In this document: one piece after another, positions 41,993 to 51,196 of the stretch
Layout: each line of letters starts with the position of its first letter
Position numbering within the stretch: the first letter of the stretch is position 1
Assembly: GCA_963677625.2 (NCBI GenBank)
Contig: CAXXSW010000011.1
Span: 62,001-126,000, forward strand
DNA: 64,000 nt
Source of the DNA: UBA1351 sp963677625
GTDB lineage: Bacteria; Bacillota; Clostridia; Lachnospirales; Vallitaleaceae
Direction of reading: 5' to 3'
The notes under the pieces: generated by a model
Told to the model about the DNA's origin: nothing
Databases searched by the model: none
Seen by the model: only the letters and a program-made list of their open reading frames with translations
Made by a program: the position numbers and the translations under genes

Positions 41993-42679
41993 GTGGAGAA
42001 TGTGGATGTAAAGAACGAAGTGACTGATAAATATTCACTTCGGGGTCGGGTTTTTTCAAGAATTCGAGATGATATTCTTGCAGGAGTCTACAAGAAAGGT
42101 GATTCGATTATTGAGTCTAAAGTGTCTAGAGAGTATGGGGTAAGTCGAACGCCCGTAAGAGAAGCCTTAAGACAGCTTGAACTGGAAGAACTTGTGGATA
42201 TTATCCCAAATAAAGGAGCAGTTGTACGAGGAATCAATGCAGAAGATATCTTAGATATTTATATGATAAGGAGCCTTGTTGAAGGATTGGCTGCAAGAAA
42301 ATGCGCAGAATCGATGAACGAAAATCTCCTAGAGCATTTTGATGAAATCATCATGCTATCTGAGTTTCATTTACATAAGGAGAATATGGAGCAGATCTAT
42401 CGACTGGACAATCGATTTCATGAGTTGATGTATGAAGCGTCAGGATCAAGAATATTTAGACATTTACTAACAGACTTCCACCATTATGCACAAAGAGTTC
42501 GCAAAGAAGCACTTACTTCTTTTAAACGAGCTGAAGCTTCCATACATGAGCACAAGACAATTGTTGAAGCTTTTAGGAATAAAGATGGTGCTTTAGCGGA
42601 AGCCTTGACCAATGAGCATGTTCAAAATACTATTAAGAATGTGTTGGACAAGGGATTAGCAGACCAGCTCAAAGAATAG
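41993..42679 (+). CDS. GntR-family (FCD) transcriptional regulator
   Basis: This 228-residue protein has a winged-helix GntR domain (SRIRDDILAGVYKKGDSIIE, SRTPVREALRQLELEELV) and a C-terminal FCD all-helical ligand domain (from about 95: FHELMYEASGSRIFR, HEHKTIVEAF). GTG 41993 is used because GGAGG lies at 41982-41986; TTG 41948 upstream lies before the hairpin. As the last gene after Re-citrate synthase and isocitrate dehydrogenase, it probably regulates that operon through the palindrome ATTGTATACAAT at the promoter, perhaps sensing citrate or another organic acid. That link is inference. Confidence 0.85.
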   Translation: MENVDVKNEVTDKYSLRGRVFSRIRDDILAGVYKKGDSIIESKVSREYGVSRTPVREALRQLELEELVDIIPNKGAVVRGINAEDILDIYMIRSLVEGLAARKCAESMNENLLEHFDEIIMLSEFHLHKENMEQIYRLDNRFHELMYEASGSRIFRHLLTDFHHYAQRVRKEALTSFKRAEASIHEHKTIVEAFRNKDGALAEALTNEHVQNTIKNVLDKGLADQLKE

Positions 42680-42718
42680 AGGAAAGAATAGTTTCCTGAT
42701 AAGTTCACCTATAAAATT

Positions 42719-42755
42719 AACCGGTTTCTTGTTATTTAACAGGAAACCGGTTTTT
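42719..42755. terminator. Bidirectional terminator between convergent genes
   Basis: AACCGGTTTCTTGTTA (42719-42734) pairs with TAACAGGAAACCGGTT (42737-42752), with one G-T pair and a 2-nt loop. T residues follow on the plus strand, and a T-rich tail is also present on the minus strand, serving the ABC-F gene. Confidence 0.9.
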
Positions 42756-42780
42756 AATACAGTTTTATGGATGTAGCAAA

Positions 42781-44688
42781 TTAATTATTAAATAAATCTA
42801 CTTGGTCATGAAAATGTTGCCACTCCTCGTATAAGCTATCTAAAGATGCTTCTAATCTAGACTTTTCATCCATAAGTTCTTGACTTAAGGCGTAATCGGA
42901 ATATACTTTTTCCAATGAAAGTTCTTCATCAATAGTTTTTATTCTATTTTCTATTGATTCTATTTTGACTTCAGTTTCTTGTAAGAGGTTTTCAAGTTTA
43001 CGTATTTTTTTATCTAACTCTTTTTGCTCTTTCCAGTCTAGTTTGTTCTGTGTATCTGTCTTTTTTGATGTTTGTTCTTGTGTAGTGTTAGCTTTTTTTT
43101 CTTCATAGTAGTCATAATTTCCGTGGTAAAGGGTAACCGTTTCATCATGTAATTCTAATACTTTACTTGCAATACGATTAATAAAATAACGATCATGGGA
43201 TATGAAGAAAAGAGTACCAGTATAATTGAGCAAAGCATTTTCTAGGATTTCTTTAGAAATCATGTCAAGATGGTTTGTCGGTTCGTCTAGGAGTAAAAAA
43301 TTACCACCTGAAAGCATTAACTTGGCCAAGGAAAGTCGACCTTTTTCTCCACCTGACAAAGAAGAAATTTCTTTAAAGACATCATCACCAGTAAATAAAA
43401 ATGCAGCTAGGAGGTTTCTGATTTCAGTAATAGTCATATTTGGAAAAACTTCAGCGATTTCTTCGATTAAGGTGAGCTGCTCATGAAGCGTTTCATGTTC
43501 TTGGTCATAATAAGCCATTTCCACAGAGTTACCTATGGAAATACTACCGGAAGTGGGTTGAAGCTGTTCTAATAGAATCCTAAATAGGGTGGTTTTACCA
43601 CTACCGTTATCTCCAACAAGTGCGATTCTATCTTCCTTGTATATGTCAAAGTTAATATCTTCAAAAAGTCTCTTCTTACCAAAAGCCATGGATAGTCCTT
43701 TAACACGAAGAACATCGTGGCCACTTTCTTTTTTGGGATGAAGCTTTAGGTTCATACTAGCATGGAGTTCCTGAGGCTTGTTTATAGTGTCTATTTTTTC
43801 TAAGACTTTTTCCCTACTGACAGCTCTTTTAATAAATTTTTCATCCCCATAGGACCGTAGTCGCTTAATGATTTCTTCTTGTCTCTTTATTTCAGCCTGT
43901 TGCTGGTTATAGTGTTTGGTATTAATATAGGTTTGAAATTCTTTTTTCTTAATAAATTCAGAATAATTACCCTTGTAGACAAATGATTTACCATTTTCAA
44001 TATCAATGACCTTAGATACTAACTTATCTAGGAAGTATCTATCATGGGAAATCATAAGCAAAGTACCTTTGTAGGCGTTTAGAAATCCTTCTAGCCATTT
44101 AATACTTCCTAGGTCTAGATGATTTGTAGGTTCGTCGAGAAGAAGAAGATCTGGTTGTCTAATAAGAAGTTTCCCTAAAGATACTCTCGTTTTTTGTCCT
44201 CCTGATAAAGTGTCAATGACTTGATGGGCTTGGTCATCATCAAAACCAAGTCCTTTAATAACTCCTTTGACAAGGCTGTCATAAGCATAACCACCAGCAT
44301 CTTTAAATTTTTCCATGGCTTCATGGTATTTGTGAAGTAAATCCTCAGGTGGATGTGATATTTCATTTAAATGATTTTCATAGGATTCAAGAAGAGCTTT
44401 TTGTTTAAGGATATCCTGATCAGATTCATATAATTCCTCAAAAATACTTTTATCTGATTGAAAATCACCATGTTGCGAAAGGTAGCCAACTGAAATTCCG
44501 GATTTAGTGAATATTTGTCCTGAGTCTGGAGTCAGTTGTCCAGTTAATATACGGAACAAGGTGGTTTTACCGGCACCGTTAACACCAACGATAGCGGTTT
44601 GTTCACCTTCATTTATATGGAAACTAATATCCTTAAGAGTGTCTTCTGTTATGTAAGAATATGCGATGCTTGTACAAGATAATAACAT
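42781..44688 (-). CDS. ABC-F family ATPase
   Basis: This 635-residue soluble protein has two ABC domains: Walker A GVNGAGKTT with LSGGQ and LLLDEPTNHLD, then GDNGSGKTT with LSGGE and LLLDEPTNHLD. The linker between them is charged, as in the ABC-F group, and a C-terminal coiled coil (about 545-635) follows. ABC-F proteins act on the ribosome, as translation factors or as antibiotic-resistance proteins. The coiled coil and overall form resemble the Uup/YdiF housekeeping subgroup; a resistance role is not suggested by anything nearby. An extended -10 (TGCTATGAT) is visible upstream on the minus strand. Confidence 0.92.
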   Translation of the reverse strand: MLLSCTSIAYSYITEDTLKDISFHINEGEQTAIVGVNGAGKTTLFRILTGQLTPDSGQIFTKSGISVGYLSQHGDFQSDKSIFEELYESDQDILKQKALLESYENHLNEISHPPEDLLHKYHEAMEKFKDAGGYAYDSLVKGVIKGLGFDDDQAHQVIDTLSGGQKTRVSLGKLLIRQPDLLLLDEPTNHLDLGSIKWLEGFLNAYKGTLLMISHDRYFLDKLVSKVIDIENGKSFVYKGNYSEFIKKKEFQTYINTKHYNQQQAEIKRQEEIIKRLRSYGDEKFIKRAVSREKVLEKIDTINKPQELHASMNLKLHPKKESGHDVLRVKGLSMAFGKKRLFEDINFDIYKEDRIALVGDNGSGKTTLFRILLEQLQPTSGSISIGNSVEMAYYDQEHETLHEQLTLIEEIAEVFPNMTITEIRNLLAAFLFTGDDVFKEISSLSGGEKGRLSLAKLMLSGGNFLLLDEPTNHLDMISKEILENALLNYTGTLFFISHDRYFINRIASKVLELHDETVTLYHGNYDYYEEKKANTTQEQTSKKTDTQNKLDWKEQKELDKKIRKLENLLQETEVKIESIENRIKTIDEELSLEKVYSDYALSQELMDEKSRLEASLDSLYEEWQHFHDQVDLFNN

Positions 44689-44967
44689 AATAAGGCCTTT
44701 CTTTCTTTTTATTACCTAGATTATCATAGCACTTGTACTATTTTTTTTAAAGTAATATTTTATTTTTCTCTTATATAGTCAGGCAGAACTTGGCAAGACC
44801 TTATCCTATTTCTGTCAAGTATATACAGTTAAGATAAATAGCTGATATTGTCCAGGGGCTTACAGGTGTTTCTTTTACAAGCTCTAAAAAAAAGACTAAT
44901 TAATTCATCCTTTTTAGGTCCTTTAATAGACAATTAGCTATATATTAATTATCCGGAGAAAATGAAT

Positions 44968-44996
44968 TTGACAGTTATTTCACAAGAGGATATAAT
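44968..44996 (+). promoter_or_regulatory. Consensus SigA promoter of rex
   Basis: TTGACA (44968-44973), 17-bp spacer, TATAAT (44991-44996): a perfect match at both hexamers. The preceding 44700-44967 region between the divergent ABC-F and rex genes holds AT-rich sequence and no gene. No TTGTTAA-N4-TTAACAA Rex operator was seen. Confidence 0.9.
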
Positions 44997-45025
44997 GAAA
45001 GTAACAAACGCAAGGGGGTTATGCT

Positions 45026-45670
45026 ATGTCAGATCATGATGATGTTAAGAAGATATCGTCAGCTGTAATTAAGCGTTTACCTAGATATTATAGATATTTG
45101 GGAGAATTATTAGAAAATGATGTTGTTAGAATTTCATCTAAGGAGCTTAGTATCCGTATGGGAGTTACAGCATCCCAGATTCGTCAGGATTTAAATAACT
45201 TTGGTGGCTTTGGTCAACAGGGATATGGATACAATGTTGAATACCTTTATAGTGAAATAGCTAAGATACTGGGACTTGAGAAAACCTACAATATTATTAT
45301 TGTGGGTGCTGGTAACCTAGGACAGGCACTTGCCAATTATATTGATTTTGAAAAAAGCGGATTTGTTGTTAAAGGTCTTTTTGATGTTAATCCGAGAATC
45401 GTTGGAATTTCTGTTAGGGGTCTTGAAATACAAGATATTGATAATATGGAAAATTTTGTAAAATCTAATCATATTGATATTGCGGTTCTTACCTTACCTA
45501 AGCAAAAAGCTCCAAAGATTGCCAATGATTTGTCTGAATGGGGAATTAAAGGTATTTGGAATTTTGCTCCAATTGACTTGAATTTAAAGAGTGATACAGT
45601 AACTGTTGAAAATGTACACCTTTCAGAGAGCTTGATGACGCTGTCATATCGTATCAAAGATAGAATTTAA
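45026..45670 (+). CDS. rex: Redox-sensing transcriptional repressor Rex
   Basis: This 214-residue protein has an N-terminal winged helix (RISSKELSIRMGVTASQIRQDLNNFGGFGQQGYGYNV) and a Rossmann domain with the NADH-binding GAGNLGQALANY. The C-terminal domain-swap helix (ENVHLSESLMTLSYRI) is present. Rex releases its operators when the NADH/NAD+ ratio rises, inducing fermentation genes. Length and motifs are canonical. It is monocistronic, driven by a consensus promoter and closed by a good terminator. Confidence 0.96.
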   Translation: MSDHDDVKKISSAVIKRLPRYYRYLGELLENDVVRISSKELSIRMGVTASQIRQDLNNFGGFGQQGYGYNVEYLYSEIAKILGLEKTYNIIIVGAGNLGQALANYIDFEKSGFVVKGLFDVNPRIVGISVRGLEIQDIDNMENFVKSNHIDIAVLTLPKQKAPKIANDLSEWGIKGIWNFAPIDLNLKSDTVTVENVHLSESLMTLSYRIKDRI

Positions 45671-45676
45671 AACCTT

Positions 45677-45709
45677 AGGAGTTATTCTTGTCAGGAATAA
45701 CTCCTTTTT
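45677..45709 (+). terminator. Terminator after rex
   Basis: Perfect 11-bp stem AGGAGTTATTC (45677-45687) / GAATAACTCCT (45695-45705), 7-nt loop, T-run. Confidence 0.93.
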
Positions 45710-45767
45710 GTATAATAAGACTATAGTTTCATAAACTTAATGTTGTATAGTAGATAAGGAGTCTTAT

Positions 45768-46379
45768 ATGGCTTTTTTTAAGAAAAAGGATATGGAATTT
45801 GATATTGATAAAACGACCCATCTTCTGGTACTGGATCAAAAGTGGCACCAGCTCTTTAAGGGGAGGAAACCTTTGCGTATTGCTGTCCTTGAAAAAGAGC
45901 TTAAACAGCTTTTAAAGAAGCAAGGGACATACACAACTGAACTCAAAGAATATAGTGCTCTGAAGAAAAAAATGATGGATGAAATCATGGAATCTATGGG
46001 GCAAGTTTATGATGAGGAGAATTCGTCAGCTAAGAAACAGATGGAAAAGAATAAGAACTATATAGAAGAGATTAATAAGAAATTAGAACATCATCATGCA
46101 GGTCTTACTGACTTACCTGAAAAGATAGCCGAAACTAACAAGAAATTAGTTAATGCTACTATGAAGCATTTTTATCATACTATGCGTGAAAAAAAGGAGA
46201 ATGCCGAACTCTTAGAAAGGGATGTTATCAGACTGAAAGAGGAAATCAGTGAAACAATCATAAAAAGAGATGAGGCTAAAGAAGAATACCAGAAGCTGTA
46301 TGGTTACATTCACGACGTGGTCGGATTTGATATTATTGAGAAGTACGATAAGTATTATTCGGGGGATAAAGATGATTAA
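45768..46379 (+). CDS. Coiled-coil protein of unknown function
   Basis: This 203-residue cytosolic protein is very rich in Lys and Glu, with long heptad-like stretches (about 38-100 and 105-180). Its only hydrophobic segments are short (THLLVLDQKWHQLF, GYIHDVVGFDII). I do not recognise a domain. AAGGAG precedes ATG 45768, and its last codons overlap the start of acpS by 8 bp, so the two are translated from one message. A role linked to AcpS cannot be inferred from the sequence; the coiled coil suggests a structural or assembly function. Confidence 0.75.
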   Translation: MAFFKKKDMEFDIDKTTHLLVLDQKWHQLFKGRKPLRIAVLEKELKQLLKKQGTYTTELKEYSALKKKMMDEIMESMGQVYDEENSSAKKQMEKNKNYIEEINKKLEHHHAGLTDLPEKIAETNKKLVNATMKHFYHTMREKKENAELLERDVIRLKEEISETIIKRDEAKEEYQKLYGYIHDVVGFDIIEKYDKYYSGDKDD

Positions 46380-46761
46380 AGGGATAGGAATCGACTTGAT
46401 TGAAATTGAAAGAATCAAGAAGGCTATGGAAAAACCAGGATTTCTTGAAAAATATTTTACCCCAGCAGAGATTAAGATGTTTGAGGAAAATGGGAATAAA
46501 CCATCTAAGGTTGCAGGTAATTTCTCAACAAAGGAAGCTGTTGTCAAGGTCTTTGGAACAGGCTTTAGGCAGGCAAGGCTTATAGAGATTGAAGTCTTAA
46601 GAGATGATATGGGTAAACCGGTGGTTCATTTGACTGGGGGTGCAGCCGCTGTGAGTGCTAAATTAGGTATTGATTATTTATATGTATCCATTTCAAATAC
46701 AGATACCCATGTAACTGCAGTTGCCATAGGAGAAAAAGCAACAGGCTCAGTTATTGATTAA
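46372..46761 (+). CDS. acpS: Holo-[acyl-carrier-protein] synthase
   Basis: This 129-residue phosphopantetheinyl transferase moves the 4'-phosphopantetheine arm from CoA to acyl carrier protein. IKGIGIDLIEIERIKKA contains the Mg-binding Asp, and FSTKEAVVKVFGTGF contains the catalytic Glu and Lys. The C-terminal VSISNTDTHVTAVAI is typical. The frame is open further upstream, but ATG 46372, after GGGGGAT, gives the normal family length. It overlaps the coiled-coil gene. Confidence 0.94.
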   Translation: MIKGIGIDLIEIERIKKAMEKPGFLEKYFTPAEIKMFEENGNKPSKVAGNFSTKEAVVKVFGTGFRQARLIEIEVLRDDMGKPVVHLTGGAAAVSAKLGIDYLYVSISNTDTHVTAVAIGEKATGSVID

Positions 46762-46795
46762 TGAAGGTTAAGTTTATATTTTATCCAAGCATGGA

Positions 46796-46824
46796 TTGAC
46801 ATAATTATCTGCTAGGGTTATGAT
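46796..46824 (+). promoter_or_regulatory. Promoter of the nnr-alr-MATE unit
   Basis: TTGACA (46796-46801), 17-bp spacer, TATGAT (46819-46824). The 110-nt leader includes the short hairpin ATTCTTAATAAGAAT. Confidence 0.75.
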
Positions 46825-46934
46825 AATAGACTAAAATTCTTAATAAGAATGTAAGTGATTTGCCTATTTAGTTGGACAGGAAAATTCAGTAGTTGATTAT
46901 ATAATAAATAAAACAGAGTAAAGAGAGATGACCG

Positions 46935-48500
46935 ATGTTTGCAGTAAGAAGTTCAGAAATTAGAGACATGGACAAATACATGATTGAAAGGGTAGGGCTT
47001 CCTTCTCTTGTTTTGATGGAAAACGCGGCTAAATCAGTGGTGGATGTCATCCAGCAAGATAAGCAGAATTTATTAAAGGGCGGCCAGGTCCTTATTTTTT
47101 GTGGAACAGGAAATAATGGTGGAGATGGACTTGCAATTGCTAGGTGGCTCATACATCAAGAAGTTAAGGTTCGCTGCCTAGTAGCAGGAAAGGTAGAACG
47201 TTTAAGTGATGATAGCCGAAAACAACTTAATTGGTTAAATCATTTAGTTGAAAGTCGTGGTCTAGAACCGGTTCTTTTTTTTGAGGATATGAGTCAGAAA
47301 GAACTTATTGATCAAATTCATACTTTGGCAGGAGAAGCTGAACTCTTTATAGATGCTTTGATTGGAACAGGATGTGAGAGAACGCTTTCTGAGAGGTATT
47401 GCACCTTGGTCAATATGATGAATAAGTATCGTACAAAAACCATTTCTGTTGATGTTCCAACAGGGATCAATGCTGATAACGGAAAAGTGATGGGTGTTTG
47501 TGTTCAGGCACATGTTACAGTAACCTTTGGATTACCGAAATTAGGTCTTGTACTCTATCCTGGTGCCAATTTTGTCGGTCAGCTTATTGTTTCAGATATT
47601 GGTTTATATGGTGAAAGCATTGTTGCCTCACTTGATAATCCAGTCGAACTGATTGATTATCAATGGTTTGCTGCCATGAAACAAAAAGGTGTCTTAGAAC
47701 GGAAGCAATGCTCCCACAAGGGGACCTTTGGTACTTTGGGTGTCATAGCGGGAGATAAGCATATGCTTGGAGCAACAGTTTTATGTGCAAAGGCTGCTTA
47801 TCGAACTGGCGCTGGATTGGTAAAGATTTTTGCTGATGAAGATATGTCAGGCCTCTTGATTCAAAGTATACCTGAAGCAATTGTTATTCCTTATGAAAAA
47901 GAATTGTCTAAGGATACTTTTGATAGCAGTGTTGAAGAATTTTTGATGACTGTTGATGCTGTAGTCATTGGACCTGGATTAAGTAAATCCCTTAAAGCAA
48001 GACATTTGGTACAGAAAATTCTCCAAATGGATGTAAGGGTGTTGTTGGATGCAGATGCCTTAAATATAATCAGCGAGCATATGGAATGGTTTGATGAACG
48101 TAGATGTGAATGTATTGTCACGCCTCATATTGGTGAAATGAGTAGGCTTACAGGTTATCCGTCTGAAGGAATCAGTGAAAATACTATCCAGTTTGCAAGA
48201 GCCTTCGCTAAAGACCATAAGGTCACAACTGTACTTAAAAGTGCAAGAACAGTAATTGTTACTGATGTTGAAGATATATATTTAAATATGGCAGGCAATA
48301 GTGGTTTGGCAACAGCTGGTTCGGGAGATGTTTTGTCTGGCGTTATTGGGGCGTTAATGGCTATGGGGTATCAATTACAGGAGGCAACGATTATAGGTGT
48401 TCTTCTCCACTCAATGGCCAGTGATGTCTATGCAACGACTTACAACAAACATACTATGGTAGCTAGTGATATAGTTGGAAACCTGTGGAAAGGTGTGTAG
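46935..48500 (+). CDS. nnrD: Bifunctional NAD(P)H-hydrate epimerase / ADP-dependent dehydratase
   Basis: This 521-residue fusion repairs hydrated NAD(P)H. The N-terminal epimerase (YjeF_N, about 1-215) has ENAAKSV, the GTGNNGGDGLAIARWL loop and DALIGTG. The C-terminal dehydratase (carbohydrate-kinase-like, about 225-521) has HKGTFGTLGVIAGD, VIGPGLS, DADALN, TPHIGEMSRL and the catalytic AGSGDVLSGVIG. The N-terminal part corresponds to NnrE. This fused form is common in Firmicutes. It is followed by alr after 3 bp, so both are in one operon, along with a MATE exporter. Confidence 0.94.
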   Translation: MFAVRSSEIRDMDKYMIERVGLPSLVLMENAAKSVVDVIQQDKQNLLKGGQVLIFCGTGNNGGDGLAIARWLIHQEVKVRCLVAGKVERLSDDSRKQLNWLNHLVESRGLEPVLFFEDMSQKELIDQIHTLAGEAELFIDALIGTGCERTLSERYCTLVNMMNKYRTKTISVDVPTGINADNGKVMGVCVQAHVTVTFGLPKLGLVLYPGANFVGQLIVSDIGLYGESIVASLDNPVELIDYQWFAAMKQKGVLERKQCSHKGTFGTLGVIAGDKHMLGATVLCAKAAYRTGAGLVKIFADEDMSGLLIQSIPEAIVIPYEKELSKDTFDSSVEEFLMTVDAVVIGPGLSKSLKARHLVQKILQMDVRVLLDADALNIISEHMEWFDERRCECIVTPHIGEMSRLTGYPSEGISENTIQFARAFAKDHKVTTVLKSARTVIVTDVEDIYLNMAGNSGLATAGSGDVLSGVIGALMAMGYQLQEATIIGVLLHSMASDVYATTYNKHTMVASDIVGNLWKGV

Positions 48501-48503
48501 AGG

Positions 48504-49709
48504 ATGGAGACTCAATATTACCGTGCATATGCAAGAGTAGATTTAGATGCAATAAAGGCCAACGTTCTTGCAATGAAAGAATATGTGAATAAAGATAAAG
48601 AAAATAATCAATATATTGAAGAAGGCCAAGACATTAAGATGATGGCCGTCATAAAGGCAGATGCCTATGGTCATGGAGCTATTCCCATATCCAGAGAACT
48701 GGAGAATATAGGAGTGGATTATATTGCAGTGGCTATTTATCAGGAGGGGGTACAGTTAAGAAAAGAAGGTGTCAAGTCCCCTATTTTGGTGTTAGGAAAT
48801 ACCCCTGTGGAAGCTTTTGATTATTTGATAAGATATGATTTGGCACAAACGGTCTATTCTATCCCTATGGGAATGGACCTGGCAGAGAGGGCAAGGACTC
48901 ACAAGAAGCCTATACCCATTCACTTAAAGATTGATACGGGCATGGGGAGATTAGGCTTGGTTGCCAAAAATCGTCCTATAAAGACCACAATAGATGATAT
49001 ACTTAGTCTTTCTAGAGAGGATGGATTGAATCTAGAAGGCATATTTACCCACTTTGCTAAGGCTGATGAAGAAGACAAGGCATACACCCATATACAGGTT
49101 AAGATTTTCAATGAAATTTTGGATGAACTTGAAAAAATAGGGGAACTGCCTAGGTATATTCATGCATCAAATTCTGCTGGACTTATTGATATATGTGAAG
49201 CAAGATATAATATGGTTCGTGCTGGTATAAGTCTTTATGGTCTATATCCATCACCAGATGTTGATCATGACTTAGTTCTTAAACCAGCTTTATCGATAAT
49301 TAGTCGAGTTGTATTTCTCAAAGAGGTGGAAGCAGGTGAATCTATCAGCTATGGTGGAATCTATGTAACAGACAAGAAAACGAAAATCGCAACCATACCC
49401 TTTGGTTATGCCGATGGATATTCTAGAGCTCTATCCAATCGAGGAAGAGTTGTAATTAAAGGCCAGTATGCACCAGTAATCGGTCGAGTATGTATGGATA
49501 TGATCATGGTAGATGTAACAGATATTGAAGGTGTTAAGGAAAATGATGATGTTTATCTTATTGGTGGTGGTGATGTAAGAGTTAGTGTAGAAGAAATTGC
49601 TGATATTATGCATACTATTAACTATGAAGTGGTTTGCCTTATTGGGAAAAGGGTTCCACGTGTTTACGTAAAGGAGAATAAGGTAGTATCATCTATAGAC
49701 TACTTTTAG
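48504..49709 (+). CDS. alr: Alanine racemase
   Basis: This 401-residue PLP enzyme makes D-alanine for peptidoglycan. The PLP lysine is in MMAVIKADAYGHGA, the substrate-side motif HLKIDTGMGRLG and the PLP-phosphate-binding HASNSAG are present, and the C-terminal beta domain has YGGIYVTD, PFGYADGYSRAL and GRVCMDMIMVDVT (with the catalytic Tyr and Met region). Length is slightly above average because of an insertion near residues 30-50. It lies 3 bp behind nnrD, a common neighbour pair in Firmicutes. Confidence 0.96.
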   Translation: METQYYRAYARVDLDAIKANVLAMKEYVNKDKENNQYIEEGQDIKMMAVIKADAYGHGAIPISRELENIGVDYIAVAIYQEGVQLRKEGVKSPILVLGNTPVEAFDYLIRYDLAQTVYSIPMGMDLAERARTHKKPIPIHLKIDTGMGRLGLVAKNRPIKTTIDDILSLSREDGLNLEGIFTHFAKADEEDKAYTHIQVKIFNEILDELEKIGELPRYIHASNSAGLIDICEARYNMVRAGISLYGLYPSPDVDHDLVLKPALSIISRVVFLKEVEAGESISYGGIYVTDKKTKIATIPFGYADGYSRALSNRGRVVIKGQYAPVIGRVCMDMIMVDVTDIEGVKENDDVYLIGGGDVRVSVEEIADIMHTINYEVVCLIGKRVPRVYVKENKVVSSIDYF

Positions 49710-49715
49710 ATAATC

Positions 49716-51086
49716 ATGAATAAATTAAATCTAAAGATTACCGAACTCGATATGGAGTTCTATAGAAAACTTGCATCTATTGCAGGACCAATTGCTTTAC
49801 AACAGTTGATATTATCATCCCTTAACCTAGTTGATAATTTCATGATTAGTAATTTGAGTAAGGAAGCTATTGCCGGTGTTGGAGCAGCCAATAAGCTTTT
49901 CTTTCTTCTGAATTTATTTCTTTTTGGAATGAGCTCAGGTTCGTCAATTTTAACTTCTCAATATTGGGGAGTGAAAGATATTAAGTCGATTAAAAAAGTA
50001 TATGGACTGTCGTTGACTTTTGCTATTAGCGGAGCAGTTCTTTTTACAATCCTTGCTATATTTACTCCAGCTGCAGTCCTAAATATATTTACTAAGGATG
50101 CCATGGTAATTGAAGAAGGTGTATCTTATCTTAGAATAGTTGGTTTTTCTTATGTTTTCACAGCTATTTCTTTTGTTACAGCCTTTTCACTTCGCTCTAC
50201 CAACAATGTAAAACCTCCTATGGTGGTAACTTTAATAGCCATATCTATTAATACACTTTTTAATTATATACTGATTTTTGGACACTTGGGATTTGAACCT
50301 ATGGGGGTTAAAGGTGCAGCTATTGCTACGGTATTTGCTAGAGCACTAGAGTGTATTCTCCTAGTTGGTTTAGTAAATGTAAAGAATTTACCTGTTGCAG
50401 GTTCGCCTATTAAAATCTTTGTTTATGAGAAGGCTATGACGGTTAAGTTTTTAAAGATTGCAACACCAGTTGTAATTAATGAAATTCTTTGGTCTACGGG
50501 AGTGACCATGTATGCAGTTGTTTATGGCCGTATGGGAACGGATCCTATGGCTACTATGACTATTACTCAAACGATTGAGCAAATTGCCTTTGTTGCCTTA
50601 ATAGGTACTGGAAATGCCTGCGGTATTATGTTGGGGAACTCCTTGGGAGCCGGTGAAGGTCATACAGTATTTGATCAGGCAAAAAGATTTTTACGAGTTA
50701 ATTTTGCAATGGGTCTTGTTATTGGGCTTTTTTGTATATTAATTGCTCCTTTAATAGCATCTATCTATAATGTAGATGAAGGGATAAGAAGTAATATTGT
50801 TTCTACTTTGAGAGTTTACGGCTTGTTTCTTCCATTGAAAGCAGTGAATACAGTTATAATTGTAGGTATATTACGAAGTGGTGGTGACACAACATTTTCA
50901 GCAGTTATGGATGCGGCTGGTGTCTGGCTGGTGGCTGTACCTTTAGCCTTTTTAACAGGTCTTTACCTGGATTTGAGTCTTCCACTGGTTTACAGTGCCA
51001 TACTATTTGAAGAAGTTTTTAAGATTGGCTTTGGGTTAAAACGAACCTATTCCAAAAAATGGATGAATAATCTTGTTGAAGATTAA
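49716..51086 (+). CDS. MATE family efflux transporter
   Basis: This 456-residue integral membrane protein has about 12 hydrophobic helices in two related halves (LASIAGPIALQQLILSSLNLVDNFMIS at the start; KIATPVVINEILWSTGVTMYAV at the start of the second). These exporters use a Na+ or H+ gradient to expel cationic drugs or metabolites. The substrate cannot be predicted. It follows alr by 6 bp and has a poor RBS, so it may rely on coupled translation. Confidence 0.92.
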   Translation: MNKLNLKITELDMEFYRKLASIAGPIALQQLILSSLNLVDNFMISNLSKEAIAGVGAANKLFFLLNLFLFGMSSGSSILTSQYWGVKDIKSIKKVYGLSLTFAISGAVLFTILAIFTPAAVLNIFTKDAMVIEEGVSYLRIVGFSYVFTAISFVTAFSLRSTNNVKPPMVVTLIAISINTLFNYILIFGHLGFEPMGVKGAAIATVFARALECILLVGLVNVKNLPVAGSPIKIFVYEKAMTVKFLKIATPVVINEILWSTGVTMYAVVYGRMGTDPMATMTITQTIEQIAFVALIGTGNACGIMLGNSLGAGEGHTVFDQAKRFLRVNFAMGLVIGLFCILIAPLIASIYNVDEGIRSNIVSTLRVYGLFLPLKAVNTVIIVGILRSGGDTTFSAVMDAAGVWLVAVPLAFLTGLYLDLSLPLVYSAILFEEVFKIGFGLKRTYSKKWMNNLVED

Positions 51087-51196
51087 GATTCATGATAAAA
51101 TAACTTAGTTGATTGCTTATGCAATACCATGCATTTTTTGGCATTAGCCTTGAGTGCAGAATAAATTATAGATAAATTGGATAGGAGTGAATAGTC

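Noticed and set aside
42781..44688. Antibiotic-resistance ABC-F protein
   Set aside because: The protein has the C-terminal coiled coil and organisation of the Uup/YdiF housekeeping group, and no resistance or mobile gene is near.
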